The position numbers were made by a program, and so were the translations under genes. Shown here in pieces: positions 1 to 7,305 of a stretch of DNA of 9,530 bases (its first letter is position 1; each line of letters begins with the position of its first letter). The notes beneath the pieces are model-generated. The model was not told where the DNA came from. It did no database searches and saw only the letters and a program-made list of their open reading frames with translations. Source of the stretch: Chloroflexota bacterium (GTDB lineage Bacteria > Chloroflexota > Anaerolineae > UBA3071); contig JACNHM010000254.1 in NCBI GenBank assembly GCA_014383605.1, forward strand, positions 1 to 9,530, read 5' to 3'.

Positions 1-1
1 C

Positions 2-472
2 TATGTACCCAGAGGATGGATGGGAGATTTCGCCGACATAGGATTTGACGACAACTTCAAACTCGACCCTGATCCTTCCAGGCCAAGCGTCATCCGGATC
101 ACCTACACGCCCAAGGGCACGAATCAATGGGCTGGTATCTACTGGTGGGATCCCTCTCAGGCTGAGTGGGGGAACATAGACGGCGGATTCAATCTATCCT
201 GCGCAGCAAAGTTGACCTTCTGGGCAAGGGGAGAGAATGGTGGAGAGAAAGCGGAGTTCAAAGTGGGAGGACTGAAAGGCACCTATCAGGACTCTCTACA
301 GCCAGCGCTTTCCACGGGGCCTATCGTCTTGACAAGCATGTGGACACCGTACACCCTTGACCTGAGCGGTAGGGACCTGAGCCACATCATTGGGGGCTTC
401 GTCTGGGTGACCAACAAGCCGAGCAATCCAGATGGTGCCACGATCTACCTGGATGATATCAGGTTCGAATGA
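2..472 (+). CDS. C-terminal part of a secreted/surface protein with carbohydrate-binding-like domain (5' truncated)
   Basis: The reading frame is open from the window edge to a TGA at 470-472, so only about the last 156 residues are present and the true start lies outside. It opens with a YVPRGWMGD motif. It continues with an aromatic-rich, beta-strand-like sequence including WAGIYWWDP, KLTFWARGENGGE, FKVGGL, SLQPALSTGPI, YTLDLSG, IGGFVWVTNK and ATIYLDDI. Strings of this type are known from galactose-binding-like, jelly-roll carbohydrate-binding modules at the C-terminus of extracellular glycoside hydrolases, lipoproteins and other envelope proteins. The final YLDDI(R/V)FE strand is the usual end of such domains. 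No catalytic domain is visible, so the enzyme class, if any, cannot be named. Sugar binding outside the cell is inferred from domain appearance. An ATG at 20 exists but probably is not the start, because the domain begins upstream of it. Confidence 0.75.
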   Translation, partial: YVPRGWMGDFADIGFDDNFKLDPDPSRPSVIRITYTPKGTNQWAGIYWWDPSQAEWGNIDGGFNLSCAAKLTFWARGENGGEKAEFKVGGLKGTYQDSLQPALSTGPIVLTSMWTPYTLDLSGRDLSHIIGGFVWVTNKPSNPDGATIYLDDIRFE

Positions 473-555
473 TGCCTGCTGTCACCCAAACGCATATCGT
501 TCGTCCAGACCGGCTGATCTTCCAGCAAGCCTTGACTGGCCGCCCCCAGCTTTAG

Positions 556-666
556 ATACTTTCGAACCTGCGCACTTTGGCGATTGCCATCGCCGCCCTG
601 GGCGGGGCGGAGGCGGTGGCGGAGACCTTCCACGCCATCCAGGACGTGGGCCGCTGGTGGCCGTGA
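556..666 (+). pseudogene. Short remnant of the C-terminus of an unidentified helical protein
   Basis: Frame 1 is open from just after a TAG at 553-555 to a TGA at 664-666. It encodes a protein-like alanine-rich helix with the pieces RTLAIAIAALGGAEAV and ETFHAIQDVGRWWP. The composition and the tidy RWWP ending look like the last helices of a real helical-repeat or regulatory protein rather than random sequence. There is no in-frame start codon or ribosome binding site, and the in-frame stop cuts it off upstream. I infer that it is the tail of a decayed gene. I do not recognise the parent family with certainty. Confidence 0.35.
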
Positions 667-691
667 GGGGACGACAGCGGATTGGGAATAG

Positions 692-724
692 AACGGATTC
701 GGCGGTGTCCTGTCTCGATCCGTT
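692..724. repeat. Small inverted repeat (AACGGAT / ATCCGTT)
   Basis: AACGGAT at 692-698 is the reverse complement of ATCCGTT at 718-724, with a 19-base spacer. A second ATCCGTT follows at 734-740. The structure lies in gene-free DNA between the remnant and the TA promoter. There is no T-run, so it is not a convincing intrinsic terminator. Confidence 0.35.
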
Positions 725-801
725 TATCTCCCCATCCGTTGCCGTGACCGTCAGCATCATGGCAGACATGGGCCGCTATCTTGGCGCTGAAGGCCCACCG
801 C

Positions 802-830
802 TTGACAACCCGCAGCGCCTATGGTAAAAT
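802..830 (+). promoter_or_regulatory. Sigma70-type promoter of the Phd/PIN-like TA operon
   Basis: A perfect -35 box TTGACA (802-807) is separated by exactly 17 bases from the -10 box TAAAAT (825-830), which lies in the extended string TATGGTAAAAT (820-830). Transcription would start near 837, about 37 bases before the antitoxin ATG. The promoter lies inside the upstream open frame of the antitoxin, which argues that the coding region starts at 874 and not further upstream. Confidence 0.8.
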
Positions 831-873
831 GCTGCTGCCCAACTACATGGGCAGAACTGGGGAGGTGACAATA

Positions 874-1443
874 ATGCATCGTACCATGAGCGTTACCCAG
901 GCTCGGGACAATTTCCCGGCCCTGGTGCGGCAGGTGGCCAGCAGCGAAAAGCCGGTGATCATCACCAGACGCAATCAGCCTAAGGTCGTTGTCCTCGATT
1001 ACGAAACGTTCCAAGAGCGGCAGCGAATCCACGTCGAGTCCGCGCGCGCCTTGCTCCAACGCCGGGTAGAGGAAGCGCTCCACCTCATTGAGAGCACTAG
1101 AGAGGCCCCGGACAGTGTAGCGCTCCAACTCTTCCTGGGAAGCTTCGAGCAACAAGCCCGGGATATGTGGCTTATAGGCAGGTCCATCAACCGACCGGCG
1201 CGCTCTCTGGCCACAGTTGTGCATAACGCCATCCTCAACTTGCGCGAGGGAGGGGAACAACCGAATATAAGCCAACTGGATAGGCTGGCTGAGGTTTTGC
1301 CTTTGCTGCTCAAGCCCGACCTCAGCATCGAAGAGGTAGCTGAGGCCGATCTGCGATTGCTGAATGTGGGGCTCAATGCCGTGTTCCCCGTCGAGGGAGA
1401 TCTGGTCTCCCTGTACGAGAGACCCTTTGAGGAGAAGCTGTGA
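874..1443 (+). CDS. Phd/YefM-family antitoxin with long C-terminal extension
   Basis: This 189-residue protein has an N-terminal Phd/YefM-like DNA-binding and dimerisation domain at about residues 1-55 (SVTQARDNFPALVRQV, then VIITRRNQPKVVVLDYETF). In this family that domain binds the operon's own promoter, and the C-terminal part wraps the toxin. Typical members have about 80-90 residues. Here about 130 further residues follow, mostly helical and with no recognised domain. I infer that they neutralise the unusually large partner. The start at 874 is chosen because a strong ribosome binding site, GGAGGTGA (861-868), sits 5 bases upstream; an alternative ATG at 886 would lose only four residues. 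The stop TGA overlaps the GTG start of the downstream gene, implying translational coupling in a two-gene operon. Autorepression at 802-830 is likely by analogy with the family. The call is firm for the N-terminal domain; the function of the extension is unknown. Confidence 0.8.
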   Translation: MHRTMSVTQARDNFPALVRQVASSEKPVIITRRNQPKVVVLDYETFQERQRIHVESARALLQRRVEEALHLIESTREAPDSVALQLFLGSFEQQARDMWLIGRSINRPARSLATVVHNAILNLREGGEQPNISQLDRLAEVLPLLLKPDLSIEEVAEADLRLLNVGLNAVFPVEGDLVSLYERPFEEKL

Positions 1444-2216
1444 CGCCGGAGAGAGCCGCGCTCTTTCTCGACAGCACCATCCAGATCGAGCGAGTTGTCG
1501 GCAGCCGGGCGCGCCAGGCTGAATTGCATCACCAGTTGGCGGGCTTTAAGCTGATCACTTCGACCTACGTCCTGGGCGAGTATCTGCGCACGCTGGCGCG
1601 CGATGTTACACTGCTGCACACACTGACCTTGGAGCACGAGCATCTGGACGACGTGATGACGGCCATCGCTCGCCAGCACAGTCAGCGGGTGTCCAAGCGC
1701 GCGTTGCTGCTGTGGGCCAACGTGTACCGCGAGGGACGCTTCAGCCGACAGGACATCCTGGAGAAGCTGGATGACTACATCACCTTCCAGTTGGTGAGCC
1801 GTTTCATGAACTCCATTGACGAACTGCTGGACACCACCGCCTGCGGCCTGGCGCGGGAGCGCCCGCAGCAGTTGGGCGAACTCCATTACCTGCGCAGCCA
1901 ATGCACCCGCCGGGTTGAGGAATGCGATCTGAGCGAGCGGCTGCGCTCGTGGCGGCCCGAATTGCGCCTCGTCGCCGATGGCTTGTACGAGCATTCGGAT
2001 CGGGCACTGGCCCGCATGGGCGACCTGGCCGCACAGCTCGTGGACGCACCCGACCTGGCCAGGGGCCGCAACTGCACCTGGTACCTGGGCGACCTGATCA
2101 TCGCCCTGGAAATCCCTTCCGACGCAGCGCTTTACACGACCAACCGGCGACACTTCGGACCATTGTGCACTCTCCTGGGCAAACACCTGCACCAGCCAGT
2201 GATCAGGTCTCAGTGA
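1440..2216 (+). CDS. PIN-like putative ribonuclease toxin with large internal insert
   Basis: This 258-residue protein begins at a GTG overlapping the antitoxin stop (GTGA). Residues 8-13 (LFLDST) resemble the first PIN motif with acidic D11. Residues 40-50 (TSTYVLGEYLR) give the second, with E47. Residues 216-240 (LGDLIIALE, then LYTTNRRHFG) match the closing PIN motifs, with D218 and the T-x-N/D position at N235. In ordinary VapC-type PIN toxins (about 130 residues) the E and the third acidic residue are some 50 residues apart. Here they are 171 apart, so about 115 residues of charged, mainly helical sequence have been inserted. A Mg-dependent RNase role is inferred from the motifs and from the adjacent Phd-like antitoxin; no target can be predicted. 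The last five residues (VIRSQ) and the stop codon lie inside the GATC-rich repeat at 2199-2279, so the original C-terminus may have been altered. Alternative: a PIN-fold protein that is not a toxin. Confidence 0.65.
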   Translation: MTPERAALFLDSTIQIERVVGSRARQAELHHQLAGFKLITSTYVLGEYLRTLARDVTLLHTLTLEHEHLDDVMTAIARQHSQRVSKRALLLWANVYREGRFSRQDILEKLDDYITFQLVSRFMNSIDELLDTTACGLARERPQQLGELHYLRSQCTRRVEECDLSERLRSWRPELRLVADGLYEHSDRALARMGDLAAQLVDAPDLARGRNCTWYLGDLIIALEIPSDAALYTTNRRHFGPLCTLLGKHLHQPVIRSQ

Positions 2217-2279
2217 TCGGGGATCAGGGTGCTCCTGCTCACCTGATCACTGATCACCGATTCACTGATCCCTGACCTG
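2199..2279. repeat. GATC-rich imperfect inverted repeat overlapping the toxin stop codon
   Basis: Six GATC sites fall within about 70 bases (2201, 2215, 2222, 2245, 2252, 2267). The left arm (2199-2230) is an imperfect reverse complement of the right arm (about 2241-2279), with shared blocks of the type GTGATCAG / CTGATCAC around a central spacer gctcctgctc (2231-2240). The right arm contains an additional 7-base GATC unit. Transcripts from either strand could fold here, so it may attenuate readthrough from the TA operon into smc, but there is no T-run. It looks like a dispersed intergenic repeat. Confidence 0.6.
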
Positions 2280-2326
2280 GGGATAAGCCACTCCAGACCT
2301 TCCCAGAGCCATCTCGAATCAGAGCC

Positions 2327-5300
2327 ATGCCCAAGCTGAAACACCTGGAACTGCAAGGCTACAAGACCTTTGCTGCCAAAACCGAATTCCTCTTCGACGA
2401 GGGGATCACGGCCATCGTCGGGCCCAACGGCTCCGGCAAGTCCAACATCGCCGACGCCATCCGCTGGGCGCTGGGCGAGCAGAGCTTCCGCTCCCTGCGC
2501 GGGCGGCTGACGGCGGACATGATTTTCCACGGCTCCGAGCAGCGCGCCCGTTTGGGCATGGCCGCGGTCACGCTGACCATGGACAATTCCAGCGGCTGGC
2601 TGCCCACGGAGTTCGGGGAAGTGGCCGTGGCCCGCCGCGCCTACCGCTCGGGCGAGAACGAGTACCTGCTCAACAACACCCGCGTGCGGCTGCGGGACAT
2701 CCTGGAGCTGCTGGCGCCCACCGGCCTGAGCCGGCGCACCTACACGGTCATCGGCCAGGGACTGGTGGACACGGCGCTCAGCCTGCGGCCGGAGGAGCGC
2801 CGCACCCTCTTCGAAGAGGCCGCCGGCATCGCCGCCGTCAAGGACAAGCGGCAGGAAGCGGTCAGGAAGCTGGAGGAGACCCAGGCCAACCTCCTGCGCG
2901 TGCACGACATCATCAACGAGATCTCCCCTCGCCTGCGCCGGCTGGAGACGCAGGCCCAGCGGGCGCGGGAGTTCGCCCAGGTGCAGGCCGACCTGCAGGC
3001 GCTGCTGCGCGTCTGGCACGGCTACCGCTGGCAGCGGGCGCTGCAAGCTCTGGAAGAAGCACAAGCCAGGCAGGCACGGGCTCAACAAGCGGTGGACAAA
3101 CAACAGGCGCAAGCCACGGCGGCGGAAGCGCAGATTAGCGCCTTGCAGGAGCGGCAGGCCGCCCTGCGGCGGGAGCTGAGCCAGTGGCACCGGCAGAGCG
3201 GGGAACTGCACCGCCAGGCGGAGACCGTGCAGCGGGAACTGGCCGTGCGCCAGGAGCGGCGGCGGCTGCTGGAGCAACGGTTGGACGAGATGGAACGGGA
3301 ACTGGCCGGGCTGCAGGCGCGCCAGGAGGCGCAAGCCGAACGGGTGACGGCCACGGAAGCAGAGCTGGCTGACGTCGTCGCCCGCTGGCAGGCGCAGGCG
3401 GCGCAGGTGGCGGAAGCGCAGGCGCGTTTCGAGGCCCAACAGGTCGCCTTCCGGCAACAGCAAGCGGCGGTGGAACGGCGGCAGCAAGCCGTCCTCGACC
3501 TGGTGGCCCGCCTGGCGGAGGGGGAACAGCAGCGTCAACAACTGGAAGCCCGCCGGCAGCAGGTGGCAGAGGAAAAAACCAGCCACGCAGAGGCCTACGC
3601 CGCCGCCCAGGGCGAGACCGAACGCTGGACGGCGGAGCTGACGACCATCGCCCAGAGCATCGCCGCCCGGCAGGAAGAGGTCAGGGAACTGGAGGCCCGG
3701 CGACAGCAGCAAGGGGCGGCGCTGGCGGCAGCTGAAAGGGAACAGGCCGAAGCCAGAGAGCGACTGGCCGCCGCCGAGCGGGCACACGTCCGGCTGCAAG
3801 ACCGCTTGGACCTGCTGACGCGGTTGCAAGAGGAGGGCGAAGGCTACGCTGCTGGCGTGCGCGCTCTGCTGCAGGCTGGGCAGGCGCAAGGCCTGCCCCT
3901 ACCCCAGGGTGTTAAGAAGATAGGCATTGTCGGCCCCGTGGCCGAGTGTCTGCGGGTACCGGCGCGGCTGGAGCGGGCCGTGGAAGCGGCGCTGGGCAGC
4001 CGGCTGCAAGACCTGGTGGTCGAACGCTGGGCCGACGCCGCAGCGGCCATCGGCTGGCTGCAACGGGAGGGGGCCGGTCGCGCCACCTTCCTGCCCCTGG
4101 ACAGCCTGCGTCCGCCAGAGGCTATCACCCCTCCCCAGGGGCGCGGTATGCTGGGGCGGGCCAGCGACCTGGTGGAGGCCGACGAGCGCTTGCGGCCGGC
4201 CGTGCAACTGCTGCTGGGGCGCACCCTCATCGTCGAAGACCTGCCCACGGCCCAGCGAGTGTTCGGGCAATTGGAGGCCAGCGCCGCCCCGTGGCAGATC
4301 GTCACCCTGGGCGGCGAGATCGTGCACGGCGACGGGCGCATCAGCGGCGGCAGCGGGGGTACAGGTAGTGTGCTGGCCCGCGAGCGGGAGCGGCGAGAAC
4401 TGCCGGCGCGCGTGCAGGCGGCGGCGCGAGCGGTCGAACAGGCCCAGGCGGCGCTGGAACAGGCTGAAGGTGAAACGGCAAGCTGCCAGACGGCCCTCCA
4501 GGAAACCGACGCCGGCATCCGGGCAGGGGCCACGGCCCTGGAGACGGCGAGAGCCGCGCAAGCAGAGACGCAACGTCCGCTGGATCTGGCCCGGCAGCGG
4601 GCCACCTGGCATCGTAACCTGGCGGCCCAGGCGGCGGCGGAGCTGGCACGACTACACGAAAAAACGGTTACACTGGCCGCCGGCAGGGAGCTTGTGCTGA
4701 AGCAAGAGGAAGAGCACCGCGCAGAGTTGGCCGAGGCGCAGCAAGCCCTGGCGGCGCTGGACGCCACGGCGCAGCAGACGGAGTTGGCCGCCTTGCAAGC
4801 CGATCTCTCACTACACGAAGGCCAACGAGAGGGGCTGAAGGCGGTGCTGGCGGGACAACAGGAAACGCTGACCCAGATCGCCGAGCAGATCCAGGCCCGC
4901 GCCGCGCAGGCGGCGGCGCTGTCCGACCAACAGACGGCGCTGAAGGCCCAGATCACCGCCCAACTCGCCGACGCCGAGAGGTTGACGGCTCAGGTGCAGG
5001 AGATGGCGGCGCGCATCGAACCGGCCGAAGCCGCACTGGAGCAATGGGGCGAGGAACAAGCCGGACTGGAAAGCCAAGAGCGGACCCTGCAGATGCGGCT
5101 GCGGCAAGAAGAGGCGCGGGCGAATCAGGCCCTGTTGACGGTGCAGCGGCGCCAGGATGAGCTGGAAGCTCTGCACCGGGAAATCGAGAGCGACCTGGGA
5201 CCGGTGGAAGTGGCAGGCAGCGAAAGCCTCACCTTCCTGCAGCCGCCTCTCCCTCTCCAATTGCCCACGGAGAAACTGCCCCTGGTGCAAGAGTTGCCCC

Positions 5301-5959
5301 AGGGCGTGGACGGGGACATCCGCCGCTTGCGGGGGCAACTGCGCCGGCTGGGCAGCGTGAACCCCGACGCCCCCGCCGAATACGAGACCGCGCTGGAGCG
5401 GCACCGCTTCCTCACAACACAATCCGCCGATTTGGAACAGGGGGCGGAATCGCTAGGCGAAGTGATCGCCGAGCTGGATCGGTTGATGGAGCAAGAGTTC
5501 GAGCGCACCTTCGTGGCCATCGCCGAGCAGTTCAAGGCGTACTTCACCACCCTCTTCGGGGGCGGCACGGCGCGGCTGGAGCTGACCGATCCCGAGGATC
5601 TGACGCGCACTGGTGTGGAGATCGTGGCCCGCCCGCCGGGCAGGCGGGCGCAGAGCCTGGCCCTGCTCTCCGGCGGCGAGCGCTCGCTGACGGCCATCGC
5701 CCTCATCTTTGCCATTCTCAAGGTCAGCCCCACGCCCTTCTGCGTGCTGGACGAGGTGGACGCCATGCTGGACGAAGCCAACGTGGGCCGCTTCCGCACG
5801 CTGCTCAAGGAACTGGCGGAGACCACGCAATTCGTGGTCATCACGCACAACCGCGGCACCATCGAGGCCGCCGACACCATCTACGGCGTCTCCATGGGAG
5901 CGGACAGCGTCTCCCAGGTGGTCTCGCTCAAGCTGCACGGCGAGCGGGTCGCCGCCTGA
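2327..5959 (+). CDS. smc: Chromosome segregation protein SMC
   Basis: SMC is the ATP-driven DNA-organising subunit of the bacterial condensin SMC-ScpA-ScpB, acting on the nucleoid during segregation. The full architecture is visible in 1210 residues, close to the usual 1150-1200. The N-terminal ATPase half has Walker A GPNGSGKSN (residues 32-40) and the Q-loop in YTVIGQG (Q144). The first coiled coil, rich in Q, A, R and E, spans about 160-500. The hinge is at about 504-675 (from GEGYAAGVRALL to GRISGG). The returning coiled coil is about 680-1000. The C-terminal half has the signature LLSGGERSLTA (S1115-E1118) and Walker B FCVLDEVDA (D1142, E1143). All catalytic residues are intact. The ATG at 2327 starts the canonical MPKLKHLELQGYKTF; the ribosome binding site is weak. 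scpA and scpB are not adjacent. The next gene starts 12 bases after the stop, suggesting co-transcription. Confidence 0.97.
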   Translation: MPKLKHLELQGYKTFAAKTEFLFDEGITAIVGPNGSGKSNIADAIRWALGEQSFRSLRGRLTADMIFHGSEQRARLGMAAVTLTMDNSSGWLPTEFGEVAVARRAYRSGENEYLLNNTRVRLRDILELLAPTGLSRRTYTVIGQGLVDTALSLRPEERRTLFEEAAGIAAVKDKRQEAVRKLEETQANLLRVHDIINEISPRLRRLETQAQRAREFAQVQADLQALLRVWHGYRWQRALQALEEAQARQARAQQAVDKQQAQATAAEAQISALQERQAALRRELSQWHRQSGELHRQAETVQRELAVRQERRRLLEQRLDEMERELAGLQARQEAQAERVTATEAELADVVARWQAQAAQVAEAQARFEAQQVAFRQQQAAVERRQQAVLDLVARLAEGEQQRQQLEARRQQVAEEKTSHAEAYAAAQGETERWTAELTTIAQSIAARQEEVRELEARRQQQGAALAAAEREQAEARERLAAAERAHVRLQDRLDLLTRLQEEGEGYAAGVRALLQAGQAQGLPLPQGVKKIGIVGPVAECLRVPARLERAVEAALGSRLQDLVVERWADAAAAIGWLQREGAGRATFLPLDSLRPPEAITPPQGRGMLGRASDLVEADERLRPAVQLLLGRTLIVEDLPTAQRVFGQLEASAAPWQIVTLGGEIVHGDGRISGGSGGTGSVLARERERRELPARVQAAARAVEQAQAALEQAEGETASCQTALQETDAGIRAGATALETARAAQAETQRPLDLARQRATWHRNLAAQAAAELARLHEKTVTLAAGRELVLKQEEEHRAELAEAQQALAALDATAQQTELAALQADLSLHEGQREGLKAVLAGQQETLTQIAEQIQARAAQAAALSDQQTALKAQITAQLADAERLTAQVQEMAARIEPAEAALEQWGEEQAGLESQERTLQMRLRQEEARANQALLTVQRRQDELEALHREIESDLGPVEVAGSESLTFLQPPLPLQLPTEKLPLVQELPQGVDGDIRRLRGQLRRLGSVNPDAPAEYETALERHRFLTTQSADLEQGAESLGEVIAELDRLMEQEFERTFVAIAEQFKAYFTTLFGGGTARLELTDPEDLTRTGVEIVARPPGRRAQSLALLSGGERSLTAIALIFAILKVSPTPFCVLDEVDAMLDEANVGRFRTLLKELAETTQFVVITHNRGTIEAADTIYGVSMGADSVSQVVSLKLHGERVAA

Positions 5960-5971
5960 CGGAAGCACCGC

Positions 5972-6850
5972 ATGCGCCGCACCCGCACCCTCCTGCTGGC
6001 CCTGCTCGTCACCTTCCTTTGGGGCTCCAGCTTCGTGCTGACCAAGATGGCCCTGGCCGAGCTGGGCCCTCTGACCATCGCCCTTTACCGCTGGCTGATC
6101 GCCACGCTGGCCTTCGCCATCGTCCTGCCCCTGCAAGGAGAGCTGCCCACCCTGCGGCGGGCGCTGCGGCAGGACTTCTTCCCCTTCGCCCTGCTGGGTC
6201 TCGTGGGCATCACCGCCTTCTACGCTTTCCAGAACGCCGCGCTGCGCTTCACCACCGCCGTCAACGTGGGCCTGCTGATCAATTTCTGCACCATCTTCAT
6301 CGCCGTGCTGGGTGTGCTGTGGCTGAAGGAGCGGCTGGGGCGGTGGGCTATCGTAGGCATCGCGCTTTCCTTCGCCGGGGCCACGCTGGTGAGCTGGCCC
6401 AACGGCACGGTCGGCCTGGGACGGGTGCATCTGCTGGGGGACGGGCTGACGCTGCTGGCGGCGCTGTGGGCGGCCATCTACACCGTCTACGGCAAAGGGA
6501 TCGTGGCCCGCTATCCGCCGGCGGTGGTCACGGGGCTGGCGGCGGGGTTCGGCACGCTGTTCCTGCTGCCCTGGGCGGTGTGGGAAGGGTTGGCGCTGCC
6601 GCGTTCGGCGGCGGTGTGGGGGGCAATGCTGACGCTGGGGCTGGGTTCCAGCGCGCTGGCCAACCTGTGGTGGTGGCGCATTCTGCAGCAGGTGGACGCG
6701 GCGCGGGCGGGCACCTTCCTGCTGCTGATCCCCGTCGTCTCCACGCTGCTGGCCGTCGCCGTCCTGGGGGAGACGATGCCGCCGGCCGGCGCCGCCGGCG
6801 CGGCGCTGGTGCTGCTCGGCGTCTATCTGACGCAGCGGTCAGCCGATTGA
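5972..6850 (+). CDS. EamA/DMT-superfamily transporter
   Basis: This 292-residue integral membrane protein shows the drug/metabolite transporter pattern of two EamA repeats of five helices each. The first spans about residues 6-140 and includes FLWGSSFVLTKMAL, LYRWLIATLAFA, FYAFQNAALRFTTAVNVGLL and VLWLKERLG. The second spans about 155-288 and includes LLAALWAAIYTVYGKGIV, SSALANLWWWRILQQVDA, GTFLLLIPVVSTLLAV and the closing LGETMPPAGAAGAALVLLGVYLTQR. Length and motifs match complete family members, which export or exchange amino acids, nucleosides, drugs or other small metabolites; the substrate cannot be read from sequence. It starts 12 bases after the smc stop with only a weak ribosome binding site, so it is probably translated from the smc transcript. 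Its 3' end (from about 6695) is the source or sister of four related segments in the next 2.5 kb. Confidence 0.9.
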   Translation: MRRTRTLLLALLVTFLWGSSFVLTKMALAELGPLTIALYRWLIATLAFAIVLPLQGELPTLRRALRQDFFPFALLGLVGITAFYAFQNAALRFTTAVNVGLLINFCTIFIAVLGVLWLKERLGRWAIVGIALSFAGATLVSWPNGTVGLGRVHLLGDGLTLLAALWAAIYTVYGKGIVARYPPAVVTGLAAGFGTLFLLPWAVWEGLALPRSAAVWGAMLTLGLGSSALANLWWWRILQQVDAARAGTFLLLIPVVSTLLAVAVLGETMPPAGAAGAALVLLGVYLTQRSAD

Positions 6851-6902
6851 GACGATGGGGCGGATGGCGACAAGCGTTCAGGCCGGCGCCAAGTTGTCGT
6901 AG
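6807..6902 (+). repeat. DMT-tail repeat, copy A
   Basis: This covers the last 44 coding bases of the intact DMT gene plus 52 bases beyond its stop. It aligns without gaps over 96 bases to copy B at 7610-7705, with about 14 differences by hand count. Its right half contains, on the opposite strand, the stump of a truncated toxin gene. Confidence 0.75.
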
Positions 6903-6937
6903 AGCTTCCAAAACTGCGAAGTGGTGCTTGACTTCAT
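6878..6937 (-). pseudogene. Truncated RelE/HigB-like toxin, N-terminal 19 codons only
   Basis: An ATG at 6937-6935 overlaps the TGA of the antitoxin (ATGA) and is followed by a 19-residue open frame containing SSTTSQFWKLYDNL, ending in a TGA at 6880-6878. This resembles the opening of a common family of RelE-like mRNA interferase toxins, which start with a short strand and an FW(K/R)xYxxLP helix and normally run on for about 80-110 residues to their catalytic basic residues. Here the helix turns into the sequence of the DMT-tail repeat after about NL, and everything catalytic is missing. I infer a toxin destroyed by recombination. The family call rests on a short match plus the diagnostic 4-base overlap with the antitoxin. 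Confidence 0.6.
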
Positions 6938-7254
6938 CCCAAGGCGATCCGCCCATCTTCAGTGAAGATCATCGGTCTCGTCCGCCCCGCTCGATGCTCT
7001 GCCAGCGCCTCATCGGCCAGCTTCTCCAAAACTGCTTGTGCTTCCTCCGTTGCGAGTAATTCATCCCACCGTGCTTCGTCCGCCTCAACTTCAGCGGCAT
7101 TTTCCTCACGTACGATTTCCTCGGCCAAAGCCTGGGCCGCAAGAAAACGCGCAAAATCTGCCAATTGGGCGGCACGGTCAGCGCGCAACGTGCGCACGGC
7201 GCTGATAAGCACTTGCTCATACTCCGCAATCTGCAGACTCACTGGAGTAGTCAT
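6934..7254 (-). CDS. Small antitoxin-like protein (orphaned partner of a truncated RelE-like toxin)
   Basis: This 106-residue acidic, helical protein starts at the ATG at 7254, preceded 4 bases upstream by AGAGGTGA (7259-7266 on the minus strand). An in-frame ATG ten codons further upstream lacks such a site. Residues 20-41 (VRTLRADRAAQLADFARFLAAQ) resemble the helix of DUF2281/VapB-like small proteins that accompany RelE-type toxins. The C-terminal segment (EALAEHRAGRTRPM, then FTEDGRIALG) looks like the toxin-contacting tail of such antitoxins. The stop overlaps the start of the truncated toxin reading frame by 4 bases, as in intact TA operons. The antitoxin frame is undamaged, and a plausible promoter lies upstream (7306-7333). 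Without its toxin it may be a residual gene, or it may neutralise related toxins elsewhere in the genome. The family assignment is by pattern only. Confidence 0.65.
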   Translation of the reverse strand: MTTPVSLQIAEYEQVLISAVRTLRADRAAQLADFARFLAAQALAEEIVREENAAEVEADEARWDELLATEEAQAVLEKLADEALAEHRAGRTRPMIFTEDGRIALG

Positions 7255-7305
7255 CGTTTCACCTCTGGGACAATTGCCTGCCAAGTCAACTCAATCACGT
7301 GTGGG

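Larger units (their letters stand above)
473..801. other. Gene-poor stretch between surface protein and TA operon
   Basis: No intact gene is supported here. It contains a short C-terminal coding remnant (556-666), a small inverted repeat (692-724, with a further ATCCGTT at 734-740), and then the promoter of the TA operon just beyond its right edge. Several short open frames cross it but have no ribosome binding site and no recognisable protein sequence. Confidence 0.5.

Noticed and set aside
472..555. 27-codon open frame starting in a TGATG overlap with the first gene
   Set aside because: There is no good ribosome binding site, no recognisable sequence, and a very short length. The overlap alone is weak evidence.
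532..560. Promoter-like TTGACT-N17-GATACT on the plus strand
   Set aside because: The -10 box is poor and only a remnant without start codon follows, so no transcription unit is supported.
781..873. Possible earlier start of the Phd-type antitoxin at 781
   Set aside because: The in-frame extension contains the operon's promoter (802-830) and is not protein-like. The ribosome binding site at 861-868 fits the ATG at 874.
2210..3889. Long open frame of about 559 codons antisense to smc (and similar ones at 3844-4956 and 5453-6430)
   Set aside because: These are by-products of GC-rich codon use in smc and the DMT gene. The proteins are low-complexity (L, R, Q, G, P rich) and have no family features, while the sense genes are unmistakable.
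6528..6956. Longer minus-strand frame starting near the toxin stump
   Set aside because: It is in a different frame from the stump and runs antisense into the DMT gene with low-complexity R/P/A-rich sequence.
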